A DNA stretch of 59,402 bases from an uncultured Roseburia sp. GTDB lineage: Bacteria > Bacillota_A > Clostridia > Lachnospirales > Lachnospiraceae. Location: the NCBI GenBank assembly GCA_900557275.1, contig USRX01000010.1, positions 1 to 59,402 of the forward strand. The letters run 5' to 3'. The notes under the pieces were generated by a model. That model saw nothing but the letters and a program-made list of their open reading frames with translations, was not told where the DNA came from and searched no databases. The position numbers were made by a program, and so were the translations under genes. Below are positions 46,973-57,408 of this stretch, piece after piece (the first letter of the stretch is position 1; each line of letters opens with the position of its first letter).

Positions 46973-48631
46973 CTATGCTTCCTGCAATACTGACATAAAC
47001 ATCGGAATCAGCTGCTTCTTTCTGGAAACAACGCCCTTCAGCAGATAATACCCATTTTCTTCATGTACGTGATATGCATTTTGAACAAGTTCTTCTGCAC
47101 CTTCTCCGGCACAGATCAAATAGGTATTTTCTTCCAAAATATTCGTCAGCATCACAAATACCATGGACACTTTCCGCTCAGCGATAACCTGCTGCAGATA
47201 CGGCTGCAGTTTCTCTTTTACCTGATCCAGTTCTTCCTGTGTCATAGCGCTGATCTGACCTACACCAAAATCGGTGCCATTGCTGCAGAATGCTTTGAAA
47301 TCCTGATAGAAGATCTCTTCTTCTGTCTTGGAGGAGAAATCACTTCCCGCCTGGAACATGGCTTTCGCATACTCATCCGTCTGAATACCTGCAATCAGGG
47401 CGAGTTCTTCTGCGACAATATGATCCACTTCCGTACAAGTCGGTGAACGGTACATCAACGTGTCTGACAAAATCGCAGAACAGAGCAGACCGGCAATCTC
47501 CTTTGTAATCTCCACTCCCTGTTCCCGATACATCTGATAAATGATCGTCGCCGTACATCCAAGAGGCTGATTTCGGAAAAATACAGGCGCCATCGTTTCC
47601 AGACTTCCCAGCCTGTGATGATCAATGATCTCCAGGATCTCGGAACCGTCAATATTATCAACGGCCTGAGATTTCTCATTATGATCCACTAATATCAGCT
47701 GTTTTTTCTTCATGCTCAACAGATTTCTTCGTGAGATCATACCTACATACTTTCCTTTTTCATCCAGCACCGGAAAATCTCTGTGTTTTTCTTTCTGCAT
47801 GGTATCCCGTACATCGTCTACATAATCATCCATTCCGAAAGTAACGAGATTTTCTCGCTTCATAAAATATTTTAATGGAATACTCTGGTTGATGAGACGA
47901 GCAACCGTATAGGTATCATATGGTGTGCTGATGAGCACGCAGTCCTTTTCTGCTGCGATCTTCTGAATCGTCTTGGTCACTTTCGCACCGGAACAGATAA
48001 TCATGCAGCTGGCATTCATTTCAAGCGCACAAAGCTGCGATTCATAACGGTTTCCACTGATGACAAGATCGTTATCTTCGATATATTCTTCCATCATATC
48101 CGGATTAGCCGCCGCTACCAGAACCTTTCCGTCACAGAAATAAGCGTGTTCATTGCCTACAAGGAGAGTTCCTTCCAGTGTCTCTAAAATATTTTTATAC
48201 TGCGTCTTTGCCCTTGCAAGAACCCGGCAGTCATAAATATCCATGTAAGACTTTGCAATATCTCCCGTAGTGATGAGACCTTCCAGCTTGTTATCTTCAC
48301 TGGTAATCGGAAGTGTAGCTACATTCAGCTGTTTCATCATTTCCCATGCTCGTTTCATGGAAAGTTTCCCACTGACACCTTTTGTCTTGCGGATCTCAAT
48401 ATCTTTGACCTGCGCGCCGGCATCCGTGATCAACGCCGGTGCTTTTACATGAAAATGTTTTAATACATATTTTGTTTCTTCATTTAATTCGCCTGCACGC
48501 TTCGGCTCATATTTAACACCTTCTGGCGCACTCTGATTTTTCAGATGCGCATAGGCGATCGCTGCGCAGATGGAATCGGTATCCGGGTTCTTATGACCTA
48601 CCACCCAGATTTTTTTTGTTTTTACTGACAT
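46973..48631 (-). CDS. CBS/DRTGG-containing Mn-dependent inorganic pyrophosphatase
   Basis: Family II soluble pyrophosphatase of 552 residues that splits PPi in the cytoplasm. The DHH catalytic parts are split: GHKNPDTDS (12-20) at the N-terminus, then VDHN (315-318) and IDHH (336-339), followed by the DHHA2 domain. Between them lie a CBS domain (about 70-125), a DRTGG-like domain (about 130-240) and a second CBS domain (about 250-305). In known family members this regulatory insert makes the enzyme respond to AMP, ADP and ATP. Its ATG directly abuts the TAA of the upstream coiled-coil gene. The window also codes for a membrane pyrophosphatase. Confidence 0.93.
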   Translation of the reverse strand: MSVKTKKIWVVGHKNPDTDSICAAIAYAHLKNQSAPEGVKYEPKRAGELNEETKYVLKHFHVKAPALITDAGAQVKDIEIRKTKGVSGKLSMKRAWEMMKQLNVATLPITSEDNKLEGLITTGDIAKSYMDIYDCRVLARAKTQYKNILETLEGTLLVGNEHAYFCDGKVLVAAANPDMMEEYIEDNDLVISGNRYESQLCALEMNASCMIICSGAKVTKTIQKIAAEKDCVLISTPYDTYTVARLINQSIPLKYFMKRENLVTFGMDDYVDDVRDTMQKEKHRDFPVLDEKGKYVGMISRRNLLSMKKKQLILVDHNEKSQAVDNIDGSEILEIIDHHRLGSLETMAPVFFRNQPLGCTATIIYQMYREQGVEITKEIAGLLCSAILSDTLMYRSPTCTEVDHIVAEELALIAGIQTDEYAKAMFQAGSDFSSKTEEEIFYQDFKAFCSNGTDFGVGQISAMTQEELDQVKEKLQPYLQQVIAERKVSMVFVMLTNILEENTYLICAGEGAEELVQNAYHVHEENGYYLLKGVVSRKKQLIPMFMSVLQEA

Positions 48632-49381
48632 TTAAAATACCCCCAGCATATGTAACAGGATTACGACCAGCAATACACAGTCAATGATAGCAAATACTGC
48701 CAGTCCTTTGACTCCATTCAAAGATTTCCGAATGGAATTCAGACTTTTCTCTTCTTCGGCATGAATGGTTTCCGTAACCTGCTGTTCCAGTTCTTCCAGA
48801 GAATTACGATATTCTCCTATGCCATCCTGAAGCAGGTTGATCTGTTTTTCAACCTCTGTATTCAGTCCCAGCATTCTGTCATTCATCTGTTCTTTTACAG
48901 AAGCCAGATTTTTTTCCAGTGCCGCCCGGACCTCTTCCAGTTTTTCCTCCAGTTTATGACCGGTTTTCTCCAGCATAGCATTCATCTGTGTGGTTGATTC
49001 AGAAAGACTGCCATCCATCTGTCCACAAATCTCGGTCATCTTTCCATCCATCTGCTCACTGACATCGGATAACTTGTCATCCATCTGTTCTGCTGCATCG
49101 GAAATATGTTTTTCCATAAAGGCTTCAAACTGTTCCATTTCTTTGTTCAGATCCTGGATCATCTCCTGAATCTGAACAGACACGCCAACGATCAGACGAT
49201 CTGCAGCTTCTTTACGGCTTTCGATCATATTATCAAGCTCTGTAGCCTGCTCTTTTTTCTCACTGACGATCGTCTCCAGCTCTGTTACCTTATCTTCTTT
49301 TGAAGTCAACAGAGTCTGCAGCTGTCTCGCTTTTTCTTTCAGTTCATCAATCTGATGAAGCAAATAATTTTCTTTCTGCAT
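48632..49381 (-). CDS. Coiled-coil protein with C-terminal membrane anchor
   Basis: A 249-residue protein of unknown function. Residues about 1-215 are almost entirely heptad coiled coil (many Glu/Gln/Lys/Met), with an internal run of degenerate 11-14-residue units (MDDKLSDVSEQ, MDGKMTEICGQ, MDGSLSESTTQ) that resemble tandem repeats. One membrane segment at about 229-247 (VFAIIDCVLLVVILLHMLGV) ends the protein, so it is probably tail-anchored with the coil in the cytoplasm. The gene lies five bases after the PucR-type regulator and touches the pyrophosphatase gene (TAA-ATG), which implies one operon. Confidence 0.85.
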   Translation of the reverse strand: MQKENYLLHQIDELKEKARQLQTLLTSKEDKVTELETIVSEKKEQATELDNMIESRKEAADRLIVGVSVQIQEMIQDLNKEMEQFEAFMEKHISDAAEQMDDKLSDVSEQMDGKMTEICGQMDGSLSESTTQMNAMLEKTGHKLEEKLEEVRAALEKNLASVKEQMNDRMLGLNTEVEKQINLLQDGIGEYRNSLEELEQQVTETIHAEEEKSLNSIRKSLNGVKGLAVFAIIDCVLLVVILLHMLGVF

Positions 49382-49386
49382 TTCCT

Positions 49387-50499
49387 CTAATTTTCCTTTC
49401 GCGGGTGTTCTTTCATCATATAATTTACATGCGACTGTACCATCATGGCAATCCGGAACATCATGGCATCTTCAAACAGCCTGATATCCAGTCCCAGTAT
49501 CTTCTGCATACGCTCCAGCCGATATACCAGTGTATTTCTGTGCACATACAACTGACGGGCGGTTTCTGAAATATTCAGATTGTTTTCAAACATCTTATCT
49601 ACCGTGATCAGCATCTCTTCATCCAGCAGTTCCTGCTGTCCTTCGGAAAATACTTCCTTCAGAAAACGCTGACACAGATCCATTGGCAGCTGGTAGATCA
49701 GCTGTCCGATTCCCAAATGTCCATATATAGCAACCGATTCTTTTGGATAAAAGATTTTACAGATTTTTAATGCCATGCAGGCTTCCCGATAACGATTTGC
49801 AAGCTGTCCATTCTGCCGTGCCACGGAAGAGTAGCCTACCTTTACCGCAAGCATTGCTTCTGCCTGAATATTGTCAATCAGGATATCTGCAAAATTACGG
49901 CAGTATTCTTCTTCCAGACCATTTACCTGTTTTAAAAGAACCGCCCGTTTTTCATCCATATCCACCAGAAAATCCTGAGAATCCTGCACGAAAAGATTTC
50001 TTACCGTCTCCATCGCAATCTCATTTTTTTCTTCTGCAAACTCCAGAACATACAGCATTCTCGGAATATCATCTATTTTTCTTCGCCGGCCATCTCTACG
50101 CATCTGTTCTTCATCCAGTTCTCCCAGCAGAAGTTGTCTCATGGACTCCTGCTCATCCATTGGCGCATATGCCACTGCATGCAGATTCCGGATCTGGGAA
50201 GCAGCCATCTGCGCAATCACAAATGCATATTCTCCACTGCTCATCATATCAGACAGCAATACATATTCCAACTGGTTCTGCACAATGATCTTTATAAAAA
50301 AATAACCGTAAGCAACCTGACTCTCTGCAATGGAATCGGCAAATTCCAGAGCAGCGTTCTCTACTTCCGGGTTCTCGAAGTGCCCGGTTCCCGCTATCAT
50401 CGTTCCCTCTCTGGAAAACAGATAAAAATCCGCATGTGCAATCTCTTTCATCTCATTCAGCGCACCCTTCAGTTTTTCCAGAAAAAACGCTTCGTTCAT
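49387..50499 (-). CDS. PucR/CdaR-type transcriptional regulator
   Basis: A 370-residue regulator with a C-terminal helix-turn-helix of the PucR/CdaR (sugar-diacid regulator) class: NLNISETARQLYVHRNTLVY, then RLERMQKILGLDIRLFEDA. The N-terminal part (residues about 1-110, starting MNEAFFLEKLKGALNEMKEI) is a GAF/PAS-like sensor and a middle GGDEF-related region follows. The AGGGAGG site lies six bases upstream of the ATG. It is the first gene of a three-gene unit with the coiled-coil protein and the CBS-pyrophosphatase. The ligand is unknown. An extended -10 box (TGATACAAT) on the minus strand at 50557-50565 may be its promoter. Confidence 0.88.
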   Translation of the reverse strand: MNEAFFLEKLKGALNEMKEIAHADFYLFSREGTMIAGTGHFENPEVENAALEFADSIAESQVAYGYFFIKIIVQNQLEYVLLSDMMSSGEYAFVIAQMAASQIRNLHAVAYAPMDEQESMRQLLLGELDEEQMRRDGRRRKIDDIPRMLYVLEFAEEKNEIAMETVRNLFVQDSQDFLVDMDEKRAVLLKQVNGLEEEYCRNFADILIDNIQAEAMLAVKVGYSSVARQNGQLANRYREACMALKICKIFYPKESVAIYGHLGIGQLIYQLPMDLCQRFLKEVFSEGQQELLDEEMLITVDKMFENNLNISETARQLYVHRNTLVYRLERMQKILGLDIRLFEDAMMFRIAMMVQSHVNYMMKEHPRKEN

Positions 50500-50525
50500 C
50501 CAAACACCTCCCTATTTTCCTGTTG

Positions 50526-50555
50526 GAAAAAGACCGGGTAACTATACCCGGTCTT
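50526..50555 (-). terminator. msmK terminator
   Basis: AAGACCGGGTA and TACCCGGTCTT form a perfect 11-bp stem with a 4-nt loop and TTTTTCC follows on the minus strand, about 150 nt after the stop. Confidence 0.93.
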
Positions 50556-50706
50556 ATTGTATCATATTTTTCTTAAAAATACTTCTGATTTTTCTATTCT
50601 GTCACATCAACAAATGCGAGCATCCTGCTTATCTCATAAAATCCTTTTCATCAGATGTATATGCTGTATTCTCACAAACACAACTATCCTATTTTACAAT
50701 TCCTGA

Positions 50707-51819
50707 TTAATGAGAAATAATCTGCTCTGTCTCTTTATCAAAAATGTGAGCTCTGCCAATATCAAATGCAAGTGAAACATGGCTTCCATGTCTTGCTTCT
50801 GTTGCAGAATCAACTTTGGCTGTCATAGTAATGCCGTCTACATTATAGTACAGAAGAACTTCTGAGCCAAGTAACTCATATCCGGTACACTCTGCTTCAA
50901 TCATATAGTCCTTGTGTTTTGCCACAAACTCTGGATGATCGTCAATATCGTCCGGACGGATACCAAATACAACCGTCTTTCCGGCATAATTGCCTTCCTT
51001 TAAAGCTTTTGCTTTTCCTTCCGGCATTACATACTCTGTCTTACCATGAACAAGTTTAACAACGTCTCCCTCAACTTTTACAACACAGTCAATAAAGTTC
51101 ATCTGTGGTGATCCGATAAATCCTGCTACGAACAGGTTATTCGGCTCATTATAAAGTTTCTGTGGAGAATCTACCTGCATGATAACACCGTCTTTCAGAA
51201 CGACGATTCTTGTTCCCAGTGTCATAGCCTCTGTCTGATCATGTGTTACATAGATGATCGTAGCGCCCAGTCTGCGGTGCAGGGATGCAATCTCAGAACG
51301 CATCTGTACACGAAGTTTTGCATCCAGGTTGGAAAGCGGCTCATCCATCAGGAATACTTTCGGCTCACGCACGATAGCTCGTCCCATAGCAACTCGCTGT
51401 CTCTGACCACCGGAAAGAGCTTTCGGTTTACGGTCTAACAGTTTCTCCAGATCCAGAATCTTCGCTGCATCACGAACTTTTTTCTCAATCTCATCTTTCG
51501 GCACTTTTCTCAGTTTTAATCCAAATGCCATATTATCATATACCGTCATATGCGGGTAAAGTGCATAGTTCTGGAAAACCATGGCAATATCTCTGTCCTT
51601 TGGCGGAACATCATTCATTAATTCGCCATCGATACGGAACTCGCCTTCTGAAATCTCCTCAAGACCTGCAACCATACGAAGAGTTGTTGATTTACCACAT
51701 CCTGAAGGACCTACAAAGATGATAAACTCTTTATCGGCAATTTCCAAATTGAAATCTTTTACTGCTTCAAATCCATTCGGGTATCTTTTGTAAATGTTTT
51801 TCAAACTTAACTGCGCCAT
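50707..51819 (-). CDS. msmK: Sugar ABC transporter ATPase (MsmK/UgpC/MalK type)
   Basis: ATP-binding subunit that powers carbohydrate (CUT1) ABC importers. The 370-residue protein has Walker [10 protein letters not shown] at 37-45, signature [14 protein letters not shown] near 135, Walker B VFLMDEP near 158, the H-loop [11 protein letters not shown] near 193 and a C-terminal TOBE-type regulatory domain. No permease or binding protein is next to it. Stand-alone genes of this kind are known to serve several sugar transporters. The GGAGG site and the promoter at 51886-51914 support a single-gene unit. Confidence 0.95.
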   Translation of the reverse strand: MAQLSLKNIYKRYPNGFEAVKDFNLEIADKEFIIFVGPSGCGKSTTLRMVAGLEEISEGEFRIDGELMNDVPPKDRDIAMVFQNYALYPHMTVYDNMAFGLKLRKVPKDEIEKKVRDAAKILDLEKLLDRKPKALSGGQRQRVAMGRAIVREPKVFLMDEPLSNLDAKLRVQMRSEIASLHRRLGATIIYVTHDQTEAMTLGTRIVVLKDGVIMQVDSPQKLYNEPNNLFVAGFIGSPQMNFIDCVVKVEGDVVKLVHGKTEYVMPEGKAKALKEGNYAGKTVVFGIRPDDIDDHPEFVAKHKDYMIEAECTGYELLGSEVLLYYNVDGITMTAKVDSATEARHGSHVSLAFDIGRAHIFDKETEQIISH

Positions 51820-51885
51820 ATGTAACCTCCATATACCATAATTTTTGCCATTTTGTTCAGGTTTTCCCTATCCCAATCTATGATT

Positions 51886-51914
51886 ATTGTACCAAATTAC
51901 CAGTTTTTTGTCAT
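51886..51914 (-). promoter_or_regulatory. msmK promoter
   Basis: ATGACA (51909-51914), a 17-bp spacer and TACAAT (51886-51891), read on the minus strand, with a TGG extension. About 65 nt before the msmK start. Confidence 0.75.
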
Positions 51915-51952
51915 TAGTAGAACTGCCAAATTTCAAATCGGAACCTTGTTAA

Positions 51953-51987
51953 AACAACCTGATAACATTCTTTTATGCCAGGTTGTT
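51953..51987. promoter_or_regulatory. Inverted repeat upstream of the msmK promoter
   Basis: AACAACCTG and CAGGTTGTT form a perfect 9-bp inverted repeat with a 17-nt centre. It lies about 40 bp upstream of the -35. It could be an operator or, because TTTT follows on the minus strand, a weak terminator. Confidence 0.4.
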
Positions 51988-52062
51988 CGTTGTTTTGACG
52001 ATTCTTCTTCCTTTTATCAGTTATTTTGCTCAATCATCAACATTCAGGTATCCGATTATTAT

Positions 52063-52093
52063 AAAAGACTTCATATTCCATATGAAGTCTTTT
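52063..52093 (-). terminator. dut terminator
   Basis: AAAAGACTTCATAT and ATATGAAGTCTTTT form a perfect 14-bp stem with a 3-nt loop. T-rich sequence follows on the minus strand, about 150 nt after the dut stop. Confidence 0.9.
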
Positions 52094-52128
52094 AACTGTA
52101 TCAATTTTTTGATAAAAGCACGTCAATA

Positions 52129-52156
52129 TTAATAATGCATACTTAATAATGCATAC
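52129..52156. repeat. 14-bp perfect tandem repeat
   Basis: TTAATAATGCATAC occurs twice in direct tandem (52129-52142 and 52143-52156) in the non-coding region between dut and its terminator. Confidence 0.6.
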
Positions 52157-52245
52157 CCTTTTATTGAAACGCATCCATTTTACTAAAACTATCTGTAATA
52201 ATCGATATAATTTTTTATTTCTTACTTATACAAAAACAGCTTTTA

Positions 52246-52680
52246 TTACTGGCGTCCGGTACTTCCAAACCCACCACGGTCTGCATTTCCGAGACTCTCC
52301 ACCTCGTCAAATGTGATTTTCGGCTGATTTTCTACAATACGGAACTGACAGATCCTGTCATTCTGATGGATCACGGTATCTCTGGTAGCATATACCGGCA
52401 TTCTCCACATATCCTCATCGCCGCAATAGCTGCAGTCAATAATGCCACAGCTGTTGGTCTGAAGGATTCCATAATTTTTAAATGTAGAACTGCGCGGCAC
52501 CAGATGCGCTTCATATCCTTTCGGAAGTTCCATAGCCACACCAAGGGGAATCAGTTTGAATTCTCCCGCTTTTAATTCCACATCTTCAGACGCGCGCAGA
52601 TCGATCCAGTCTGATTTTCCATCTACATAAGTCAGTTTATCGATTTTATCCGTAAAATATTTAATCCTGATAGAAGGCAT
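52246..52680 (-). CDS. dut: dUTP diphosphatase
   Basis: Hydrolyses dUTP to dUMP and PPi, keeping uracil out of DNA. The 144-residue trimeric-type enzyme shows the five family motifs in order: [36 protein letters not shown] (with Cys-Ser in place of the more usual Ser-Gly), [10 protein letters not shown] and GGFGSTGRQ. The ATG at 52680 has GAGGAG, which lies within the end of gpsA, and the gene follows gpsA by five bases. The next step, uracil removal (ung), is elsewhere in the window. Confidence 0.96.
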   Translation of the reverse strand: MPSIRIKYFTDKIDKLTYVDGKSDWIDLRASEDVELKAGEFKLIPLGVAMELPKGYEAHLVPRSSTFKNYGILQTNSCGIIDCSYCGDEDMWRMPVYATRDTVIHQNDRICQFRIVENQPKITFDEVESLGNADRGGFGSTGRQ

Positions 52681-52685
52681 CTTTC

Positions 52686-53702
52686 TTACTCCTCTTCCCA
52701 AAGCATATCTTCATGCTCTGTCTTTCTGTCACGAAGCATCAGGTTTAAGACAGCATCTTTAACCGGGTAACCTTCAAATAACACTGCATTTACCTGCTCA
52801 ATGATCGGCATGGACACGCCATATTTTCTGGAAAGTCCTATAGCAGCTTTGGCAGAATATACACCCTCCACTACCATTTTTACCTGATCCATTGCTTCTT
52901 CCATGGAACATCCCTGTCCCATGAGCATTCCAGCTTTCCGGTTTCGACTGTGCTTGCTGGCACAGGTAACGATCAGATCACCCATACCGGAAAGTCCGGA
53001 AAGTGTCTCCGGTTTCGCTCCCATAGCGATCGCCAGTCTGGAGATTTCTTTGATGCCGCGGGTAATAAGAGCTGCTTTTGTATTATCTCCGTATCCAAGT
53101 CCGTCTGCCATTCCGGCAGCCAATGCAATCACGTTTTTCAAAGCTGCACCAAGTTCGATCCCTATCATATCCGGGCTAGTATAGACACGGAACGATTCAT
53201 TCATAAACAGGCTCTGGATATATTCTGCTACCTTTCGGCTCTTTGCCCCTGCTACTACCGTAGTAGGAAGTCCAATACCCACCTCTTCTGCATGGCTTGG
53301 TCCGGAAAGTACGGCAACCTTTGCCTGTGGGATTTCTTCCTGAATGATCTCCGGCAATGTCATCAGAGTGATTTCCTCGATTCCTTTTGCCACATTGACA
53401 ATCAGCTGACCTTCTGCCACATACGGAGCCATGCTTTTGGAAGTGCTGCGGATATAAGGCGACGGCACAGCCAGCACCATCATATCCATTCCCTGGATCG
53501 CTTCCTGCAGATTTGTCGTAAATTTAATATTTTCTGATAATTTTACACCCGGAAGCTTATCCACATGCTCATGTTTTTCCTGAAGCATACGCACTTCTTC
53601 TTCCAGAATCGACCATACCGTTACGTCATGGCCATTTTTATCCAGTACATAGGTCAAAGCTGTTCCCCAGCTTCCTGCACCAATGACGCTTACCTTTGCC
53701 AT
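52686..53702 (-). CDS. gpsA: Glycerol-3-phosphate dehydrogenase (NAD(P)+)
   Basis: Makes sn-glycerol-3-phosphate from dihydroxyacetone phosphate for phospholipid synthesis. The 338-residue protein has the dinucleotide motif GAGSWGTAL at 7-15, the catalytic Lys regions ([27 protein letters not shown]), and the signature [20 protein letters not shown]. The AGGGG site precedes the ATG at 53702. It comes after plsY, the user of its product, and before dut. Confidence 0.98.
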   Translation of the reverse strand: MAKVSVIGAGSWGTALTYVLDKNGHDVTVWSILEEEVRMLQEKHEHVDKLPGVKLSENIKFTTNLQEAIQGMDMMVLAVPSPYIRSTSKSMAPYVAEGQLIVNVAKGIEEITLMTLPEIIQEEIPQAKVAVLSGPSHAEEVGIGLPTTVVAGAKSRKVAEYIQSLFMNESFRVYTSPDMIGIELGAALKNVIALAAGMADGLGYGDNTKAALITRGIKEISRLAIAMGAKPETLSGLSGMGDLIVTCASKHSRNRKAGMLMGQGCSMEEAMDQVKMVVEGVYSAKAAIGLSRKYGVSMPIIEQVNAVLFEGYPVKDAVLNLMLRDRKTEHEDMLWEEE

Positions 53703-53857
53703 AGTTTACCCCTCTCTGTCCTGTAAGACATCTTATTACTGTTTCCGTTCCATTCTTTTTCATTTTGCATGCGACAAAGTCAGAATAAAGCGTACTTGTC
53801 ATAAGCATTCAACCACATGCATTTATATATAACTGCAATCATTTTCACATAATATGC

Positions 53858-54514
53858 CTATGCAGTTTTTTTGTCTTTCTTCGGCAGAAATTTATTTTCT
53901 GTACCTGTCGCCAGACGTTTGATATTCTGACTGTGACGGATATACGCGATTGCCGTCAGAATACCTGTCAGAACATACATTTCCGGCAGACAGGCTGATG
54001 CAACTCCCAAAAAGCCAAGCTGTCCAAACACGATCATCTGCACGAAATAAGAACTTACAATCATGAGTGATCCAATGGAAATAAAACCGGTCGGAATCAC
54101 TGTTGCGAAAAACAGTACTGCACTGATCGGAACCATAAAGATATAGGTAGAAAATACGATTCCCACCGTAGCTGCAATTCCTTTTCCGCCTTTAAATTTC
54201 AAATAAAACGGAAAGTTGTTTCCAAGGATTACTCCCAGTGCAGCATACAGTTCAAACAGTTTTACCATATCCGGATAACGGTTTTTAAATGCCAGCCAGA
54301 CGATGACCACTGCAAGCACTGCTTTCAGACTGTCACCGAGAAAAACAATCACACCGGCTTTCCATCCCTGGGTACGCAAGGCATTGGTCATACCGGAATT
54401 GCCGCTACCATGCTGACGTATATCAAATTTATGAATCTTGCCATAGATCACACCGGTCTGAAAAAGTCCCAGTGCGTAACCAATGACCAGACACAAGATT
54501 CGTACTGAAAGCAT
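53858..54514 (-). CDS. plsY: Glycerol-3-phosphate acyltransferase PlsY
   Basis: Membrane enzyme that transfers acyl groups from acyl-phosphate to glycerol-3-phosphate, the first step of phospholipid synthesis. The 218-residue protein has five or more hydrophobic segments and the family motifs YGKIHKFDIRQHGSGNSGMT, the phosphate loop KFKGGKGIAATVG near 107-119 and the C-terminal IRHSQNIKRL. Its ATG shares one base with the der stop codon, so the two are coupled, and gpsA follows 155 nt later. No bacterial PlsX is in the window. Confidence 0.97.
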   Translation of the reverse strand: MLSVRILCLVIGYALGLFQTGVIYGKIHKFDIRQHGSGNSGMTNALRTQGWKAGVIVFLGDSLKAVLAVVIVWLAFKNRYPDMVKLFELYAALGVILGNNFPFYLKFKGGKGIAATVGIVFSTYIFMVPISAVLFFATVIPTGFISIGSLMIVSSYFVQMIVFGQLGFLGVASACLPEMYVLTGILTAIAYIRHSQNIKRLATGTENKFLPKKDKKTA

Positions 54515-55839
54515 TAATGTTCTTCCTTCCTCTCTCTGATGATAAACTTGAGAGCTGTGCCTTTAAATCCAAAGGCATCTCTGATCCTATTTTCCAGATA
54601 TCGGGTATAGGAAAAATGCATCAGCTCTTTATCATTTACAAAAATAACAAACGTAGGCGGTTTTACTGCCACCTGTGTAATGTAGTAAAGTCTCAGACGT
54701 TTGCCTTTGTCGGAAGGCGGCTGCTGCATTGCTACTGCTTCTGTCATGATTTCGTTAAGCACACCGGTAGCTACACGCATGGAGTTATTTTCGATTACCA
54801 TATCGATCATATCAAAGATTTTCGGCAGTCTCTGTCCTGTTTTTGCAGAAATGAACATGATCTCTGCATAAGGCATAAAGCTTAAGATCTCACGGATCTT
54901 ATTGGTATGTTTGTAGATCGTTTTATCATCTTTCTCCACTGCATCCCATTTATTGACAGCGATAATGATGCCTTTGCCTCTTTCGTGGGCGATTCCGGCA
55001 ATTTTTGCATCCTGTTCAGTCACACCTTCTGTAGCATCAATAACGATAATAACTACATCTGCACGTTCTACTGCCGTTACCGCACGGATAATGCTGTAAC
55101 GCTCAATTTCTTCTTTGATCTTGTTCTTTCTGCGCAGACCTGCGGTATCAATGAAAATATATTCTCTGCCATGGTATTTTACTTCTGTATCAATGGCATC
55201 TCTGGTCGTTCCCGCAATATCAGATACAATGACGCGGTTCTCTCCGGTCAGTTTATTAATGATAGAAGATTTTCCTACGTTCGGTTTTCCAACAATAGCT
55301 ACCTTCGGACGATCATCTTCCTCTTCCTCTGCCAGATGCTCCGGGAACATTTCCACCAGTTTCTCCAGCATATCGCCAAGACCCAGTTTTCCTGATGCAG
55401 CGATCGGCATAGGATCTCCGATGCCCAGATTGTAAAATTCATACACATCTGTCATATATTTATCAAAGTTATCCACTTTATTTACCACAAGGAGCACCGG
55501 TTTGTGGGAACGACGGAGCATATCTGCCACCTTCGCGTCTGCATCTGTCAGTCCCTGATGCACATCTGTCATAAACAGTATCACATCTGCTGTAGCAATG
55601 GCGATTTCTGCCTGCTCACGCATCTGTGATAAGATAATATCTTTTGTATCCGGCTCAATACCGCCGGTATCTATCATTGTAAATGTATGATTCAGCCACT
55701 CTATGTCCGCATAAATACGGTCTCTGGTAACACCCGGCGTATCTTTTACAATGGAAATACGTTCTCCGGCCAGAGCGTTAAACAAGGTGGATTTTCCAAC
55801 ATTCGGGCGGCCTACTACCGCTACCACTGGTTTACTCAT
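54514..55839 (-). CDS. der: Ribosome biogenesis GTPase Der (EngA)
   Basis: Double-domain GTPase needed for 50S assembly. The 441-residue protein has two full G domains: G1 GRPNVGKST at 10-18 with DTPG, NKVD and SAS motifs, and G1 GKPNVGKSS near 184 with DTAG and NKWD. A C-terminal KH-like domain ([20 protein letters not shown]) follows. An AAGGGGA site precedes the ATG. It lies between the DUF512 radical SAM gene and plsY, an arrangement common in Clostridia. Confidence 0.98.
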   Translation of the reverse strand: MSKPVVAVVGRPNVGKSTLFNALAGERISIVKDTPGVTRDRIYADIEWLNHTFTMIDTGGIEPDTKDIILSQMREQAEIAIATADVILFMTDVHQGLTDADAKVADMLRRSHKPVLLVVNKVDNFDKYMTDVYEFYNLGIGDPMPIAASGKLGLGDMLEKLVEMFPEHLAEEEEDDRPKVAIVGKPNVGKSSIINKLTGENRVIVSDIAGTTRDAIDTEVKYHGREYIFIDTAGLRRKNKIKEEIERYSIIRAVTAVERADVVIIVIDATEGVTEQDAKIAGIAHERGKGIIIAVNKWDAVEKDDKTIYKHTNKIREILSFMPYAEIMFISAKTGQRLPKIFDMIDMVIENNSMRVATGVLNEIMTEAVAMQQPPSDKGKRLRLYYITQVAVKPPTFVIFVNDKELMHFSYTRYLENRIRDAFGFKGTALKFIIRERKEEH

Positions 55840-55856
55840 AAGTTTCCCCTTTCTTT

Positions 55857-57278
55857 CTATATATACGAAATATCCAAAAACTCTTCAAAGAGCGATTGCC
55901 CGTCTGATTTTACAATATGAACCGGAACTTGTAAAGCATTTTCCAGTTCCTCCACAGTCACATCATCCAGAAAAACGCGTTCGCCGCTGCGCAGCATATT
56001 GCACGGAAGGAGGAGTTTTTCTCCCAGATCTTCCCCTGCCAGCTGTAAGGCAAGATCCTGTCCGGTCAGCAATCCGGACACTGTGATCCGTTCTCCAAAA
56101 AACTGATTTATGACCGTAATAACCTGTATCTGTATCTCTGGATGCAATGCCATAAATGCTGTTGCAAGCTTTGTCAGCATCGGAGCAGCAAGTTTTCCGG
56201 TAGCAATCGTTATCTTATGTTCCCTGCCACGCAGTCCCATTGCCTGCGCTGCTTCTTTTTCACTGCCTTTCCGGATCTTTCTGCGGTTTTTAAAAATATC
56301 TTTCAAGGAAGAATGAGACTCTTCCATCCGCTCCTCTTCCTCCCGCAGACATTCCTGAAATTCTTCGTATAACAGACGCATCATGCCCACGCCATTTTCC
56401 AGCTGGATATAACCGTCATAACGTTCCTCTTCCGGAAAATCTATTTCTGCCAGAAGATACCACTCATCTCCGGCATGGATAAAATGGGTTCCATGCTTTT
56501 CATAACAGATTTTCTGCCATTTATGAATGATTGCAAGCACTTCCCGTGCATCCTCTTTTGTAAACGGCTGCAGCGGATACAGGTTGTCCCTGTATTTTGT
56601 AAGTCCTACCGGAACGACAGACACACTTTCCATATAAGGGATATATCCCGCCAGATCCCGGATGCTGCGTTCCAGTTCTTCTCCATCATTGATACCCTTG
56701 CACAAAACAATCTGTCCGTTCATCTCGATACCGGCTTCATATAGCTTTCGGACTTTCTCCAGTGCTTCTCCCGCAAACCGGTTATTCAGCATCTTGCAGC
56801 GAAGTTCCGGATTCGTTGTATGTACAGAAATGTTGATCGGAGCCAGCTTATAACGGATGATCCGATCTACATCTTCATCTGACATATTGGTCAGAGTTAC
56901 ATAGTTACCCTGCAAAAAAGAAAGTCTGGAATCATCATCTTTAAAATACAGCGTCTCCCGCATATTCGGCGGCATCTGATCGATAAAACAGAAAATGCAC
57001 TTATTTCTACAGGAATGATATTCATCCATCAGACCATTTTCAAATCCGATGCCCAGATCTTCAGAATAATCTTTATCAATATCAAGTTCCCATTCTTCCC
57101 CATCCGCTTTCCGAATCAGAATGACCAGTTGTTCATCGCTGACCAGAAAATGATAGTCAAAGATATCGTCCATCTGCTGCCCGTTAATCGACAACAGGAA
57201 ATCTCCCGGCTCAATATTAAGCTGTTCCGCAATACTGCCCGGTTCCACCGAGCAGATCTTGTGTTCTTTTTTGCTCAT
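55857..57278 (-). CDS. DUF512 / radical SAM protein with PDZ domain
   Basis: A 473-residue protein: N-terminal PDZ-like region (about 5-45, [20 protein letters not shown]), radical SAM cysteines in [12 protein letters not shown] (Cys90, Cys94 and Cys97), [12 protein letters not shown] sequence near residue 155, and a C-terminal DUF512 domain ([17 protein letters not shown]). This family sits beside der in Clostridia, and its reaction is unknown; roles in ribosome or cell-division function have been guessed from context. The ATG at 57278 matches the family start, with an AAGGA site 11 bases upstream. Confidence 0.92.
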   Translation of the reverse strand: MSKKEHKICSVEPGSIAEQLNIEPGDFLLSINGQQMDDIFDYHFLVSDEQLVILIRKADGEEWELDIDKDYSEDLGIGFENGLMDEYHSCRNKCIFCFIDQMPPNMRETLYFKDDDSRLSFLQGNYVTLTNMSDEDVDRIIRYKLAPINISVHTTNPELRCKMLNNRFAGEALEKVRKLYEAGIEMNGQIVLCKGINDGEELERSIRDLAGYIPYMESVSVVPVGLTKYRDNLYPLQPFTKEDAREVLAIIHKWQKICYEKHGTHFIHAGDEWYLLAEIDFPEEERYDGYIQLENGVGMMRLLYEEFQECLREEEERMEESHSSLKDIFKNRRKIRKGSEKEAAQAMGLRGREHKITIATGKLAAPMLTKLATAFMALHPEIQIQVITVINQFFGERITVSGLLTGQDLALQLAGEDLGEKLLLPCNMLRSGERVFLDDVTVEELENALQVPVHIVKSDGQSLFEEFLDISYI

Positions 57279-57408
57279 ACAGTTTCTTATCCTTATTATT
57301 TCTTTTCTGATACTTCTCTTATAAATACATTCCATACATCCACATACATATATAAAATATTTCACAGATATTCATCTGCCCGTACAGATACAAATCAGAG
57401 AACGTTTT

